From Chamaesiphon sp. (GTDB lineage Bacteria > Cyanobacteriota > Cyanobacteriia > Cyanobacteriales > Chamaesiphonaceae): a stretch of 7,389 bases of DNA. The notes under the pieces were generated by a model. The model did no database searches. It saw nothing but the letters and a program-made list of their open reading frames with translations, and was not told the DNA's origin. The position numbers were made by a program, and so were the translations under genes. The stretch's first letter is position 1. Each line of letters opens with the position of its first letter. The stretch spans positions 1 to 7,389 of the forward strand of contig JAJAZF010000388.1 in NCBI GenBank assembly GCA_026785875.1, in the 5' to 3' direction. This document shows, in pieces, positions 6,409 through 7,389 of this stretch.

Positions 6409-6523
6409 GACAGAAATCAGGGTTGGGATCGGGGCAGGTCGATGGTGTCTATACGAGTTATTTGAGTTGCTGCGGAGGTTGACTTACCCCCCACCCCCCC
6501 GATCGAGGGGAGGCTCTCTTGCT

Positions 6524-6546
6524 CCCTCCCCTTTATAAGGGGAGGG
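6524..6546. repeat. Perfect 10-bp hairpin CCCTCCCCTT-TAT-AAGGGGAGGG
   Basis: The arms 6524-6533 and 6537-6546 pair fully around a three-base loop. The outer sequences TTACCCC...CACCCC (from 6484) and GGGGTGGGGTAA (6549-6560) can extend the stem. C-rich/G-rich hairpins followed by GGGGTGGGG are common dispersed intergenic repeats in cyanobacteria. No U-run follows on the transcribed strand. Confidence 0.75.
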
Positions 6547-6548
6547 CT

Positions 6549-6632
6549 GGGGTGGGGTAAAGGACTACGATCTTCACTAATATACTTGTGTATACACGGT
6601 AGCCCGATCGAGGGGTAGGGTAAAAGACTACG
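6549..6632. repeat. Pair of 21-bp direct repeats, 19 of 21 bases identical
   Basis: GGGGTGGGGTAAAGGACTACG (6549-6569) and a second copy at 6612-6632 differ at two positions. The second copy overlaps the right inverted terminus of the 184-bp element. Between them lies the AT-rich palindrome GTGTATACAC (6588-6597). The arrangement suggests nested insertion or duplication of one repeat family. Confidence 0.65.
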
Positions 6633-6666
6633 CAGCAACTCAAAAGCCAGGAAAGCGTTAGTAAAT

Positions 6667-7044
6667 CTATGCCGCAGGGACTTGTGCCGTAATCTTCGCC
6701 AAGACTTCCTCGATACTTTCCCGACTCACAGGCTTAGGTAAATAATCATTAGCCCCAGCCCGTTGGATGCCATAGTTCATCTCTATGGGTGTCTTTTTGC
6801 TCGAACAGAAGATGACATACTGGTTTGCTGTTTTTTGATTCAACCGCATTGCTCTCAAGAATTTGTAACCATCTTGTTCTGGCATCACCACATCTAGAAA
6901 CACGGCAGTGTATGTGCCTGTTTCGATCGTCTTCATCGCATCTTTGGCACCATCGCAACGATCTACTTTGTGTCCTAATGTCTGCAAGATCGAGGTCAAA
7001 GCGTGTGCATCTACCGAGCTGTCATCGATAATTAAAAACTGCAT
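6667..7044 (-). CDS. Stand-alone CheY/PilH-like response regulator receiver (125 aa)
   Basis: A single receiver domain with no output domain, of normal length. The acidic pocket is Asp7-Asp8 (IIDDSS), the phosphoacceptor is Asp51 (FLDVVMPEQDGY), the switch Ser is Ser81 or Ser82 (IFCSSK) and the conserved Lys is Lys104 (YLPKP). All catalytic residues are present, so it should accept phosphate from the downstream CheA. In cyanobacterial pix/tax/pil loci this second gene (PixH/PilH type) acts in the cytoplasm on, or as a phosphate sink for, control of type IV pili; that role is inferred from position. It starts 12 bp after the stop codon of the upstream regulator, so the two are very probably co-transcribed. 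The leader AACAAAACAATT before the ATG is AU-rich with no Shine-Dalgarno. Confidence 0.94.
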   Translation of the reverse strand: MQFLIIDDSSVDAHALTSILQTLGHKVDRCDGAKDAMKTIETGTYTAVFLDVVMPEQDGYKFLRAMRLNQKTANQYVIFCSSKKTPIEMNYGIQRAGANDYLPKPVSRESIEEVLAKITAQVPAA

Positions 7045-7056
7045 AATTGTTTTGTT

Positions 7057-7389
7057 TTAGTTGTGTAAGTAGTTATTAGGAGATGCAGAAATGGACGTTC
7101 CTACCAGCTTGACTAGTAGTTCCTCAAGTCGAACTTGAAAACCCTCGACATCTGCTGATGCTAAAGGTTTAGTCAGGAAGTCGCACCCACTCCACTGCGC
7201 TCGCCAGCGATTGGAGAGCTTTTGCTCCCCAGTCAAGATCACTAGCGGAATTGTTGCCAATTGGGGTTGTATTCTGATTTGTTTAACTAACTCAAATCCA
7301 GAAATTCCTGGCATGTTAATATCGATAAAAATTGCTGCTGGCTCAAGTTCCACAATTGAAGCTAACGCGGCTTGGGACTGTTGACAGAC
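7057..7389 (-). CDS. C-terminal receiver domain of a PatA/PixG-like response regulator (cut by right window edge)
   Basis: The frame is open from the right edge to a TAA at 7057, giving 110 visible residues. They are the C-terminal part of a receiver domain: phosphoacceptor Asp in IFIDINMPGISGFEL, switch Thr in VILTGEQ, and the conserved Lys in DFLTKPL. The sequence WRAQWSGCDFLTKP resembles the C-terminal receivers of cyanobacterial PatA/PixG/TaxP1-type regulators, which carry a PATAN domain at their N-terminus; that part lies outside the window. The GTG at 7353 is an internal Val codon, not a start. Gene order (regulator, receiver, adaptor, receptors, kinase) supports the assignment. A short Ser/Asn tail follows the domain. 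It could also be a plain CheY-like protein, as the N-terminus is missing. Confidence 0.8.
   Translation of the reverse strand, partial: VCQQSQAALASIVELEPAAIFIDINMPGISGFELVKQIRIQPQLATIPLVILTGEQKLSNRWRAQWSGCDFLTKPLASADVEGFQVRLEELLVKLVGTSISASPNNYLHN

Larger units (their letters stand above)
6461..6644. mobile_element. 184-bp MITE-like element with 14-bp perfect terminal inverted repeats
   Basis: TTTGAGTTGCTGCG at 6461-6474 and CGCAGCAACTCAAA at 6631-6644 are exact inverted repeats. Further in, both ends continue as TTACCC...ACCCC...CGATCG (left from 6484, right on the opposite strand from about 6622), giving imperfect terminal repeats of some 45 bases. The interior has a 10-bp perfect hairpin and two direct repeats. 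There is no transposase, and no clear target-site duplication was found at the ends, so mobility is inferred from structure only. It fills most of the 258-bp gap between the receiver and adaptor genes; in the mRNA it would fold into a long branched stem. Confidence 0.6.

Noticed and set aside
6575..6600. Possible minus-strand promoter with TATATT as a -10 element
   Set aside because: No acceptable -35 element lies about 17 bases upstream; the AT-rich patch is better explained by the GTGTATACAC palindrome.
6417..6638. Minus-strand frame of 73 codons in the receiver-adaptor spacer
   Set aside because: It is built from the inverted-repeat element; the Pro/Gly-rich product (PLPHPSPPLIKGRE) is what such C/G-rich hairpins give by chance.
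6749..7031. Frames on both strands over the receiver gene
   Set aside because: They are shadows of a clear receiver with all catalytic residues.
7057..7353. Independent gene starting at the GTG at 7353
   Set aside because: That start would cut the receiver before its phosphoacceptor strand; the frame stays open to the window edge.

Overview
The window looks like cyanobacterial chromosome. It is rich in CGATCG, the core of the HIP1 octamer typical of many cyanobacteria, often extended to CGATCGATCG, with one full GCGATCGC at 6273-6280. The spacers carry short tandem heptamer repeats and C/G-rich hairpins of the kind common in filamentous and unicellular cyanobacteria, and none of the five visible start codons has a Shine-Dalgarno sequence. 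The genus cannot be fixed from the sequence; a Chamaesiphon- or Nostoc-like genome would fit.

Every convincing gene is on the minus strand and they follow one another as a single chemosensory operon, read from right to left: the C-terminal receiver of a PatA/PixG-like response regulator (cut by the right edge), a stand-alone CheY/PilH-like receiver, a CheW-like adaptor, two tandem methyl-accepting chemotaxis-like receptors (643 and 628 residues), and the first 585 residues of a CheA-family kinase (cut by the left edge). Two-receptor order G-H-I-J-J-L is that of the cyanobacterial pix/tax1 type loci that steer type IV pilus motility. Neither receptor has the GAF photosensory domains of PixJ1, so the input is unknown.

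Expected working: the receptors sense through a periplasmic helical domain of about 140 residues, the adaptor couples them to the kinase, the kinase autophosphorylates the Hpt histidine (His54), and phosphate passes to the stand-alone receiver and the PatA-like regulator, which act on the pilus machinery. This is inferred from family knowledge and gene order.

The unusual parts are: (1) a five-fold repeat of an acidic/aromatic motif in the kinase linker; (2) a receptor pair whose sensory halves resemble each other more than their signalling halves, with degenerate signalling tips, plus an adaptor lacking the usual Arg at its receptor/kinase face; (3) spacers filled with repeats: a 184-bp element with perfect 14-bp inverted ends between the receiver and the adaptor, heptamer repeats pressed against both receptor start codons, a near-perfect long inverted repeat between the receptors, and a hairpin before the kinase. 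No tRNA, rRNA, CRISPR array, intact transposase or convincing promoter was seen.
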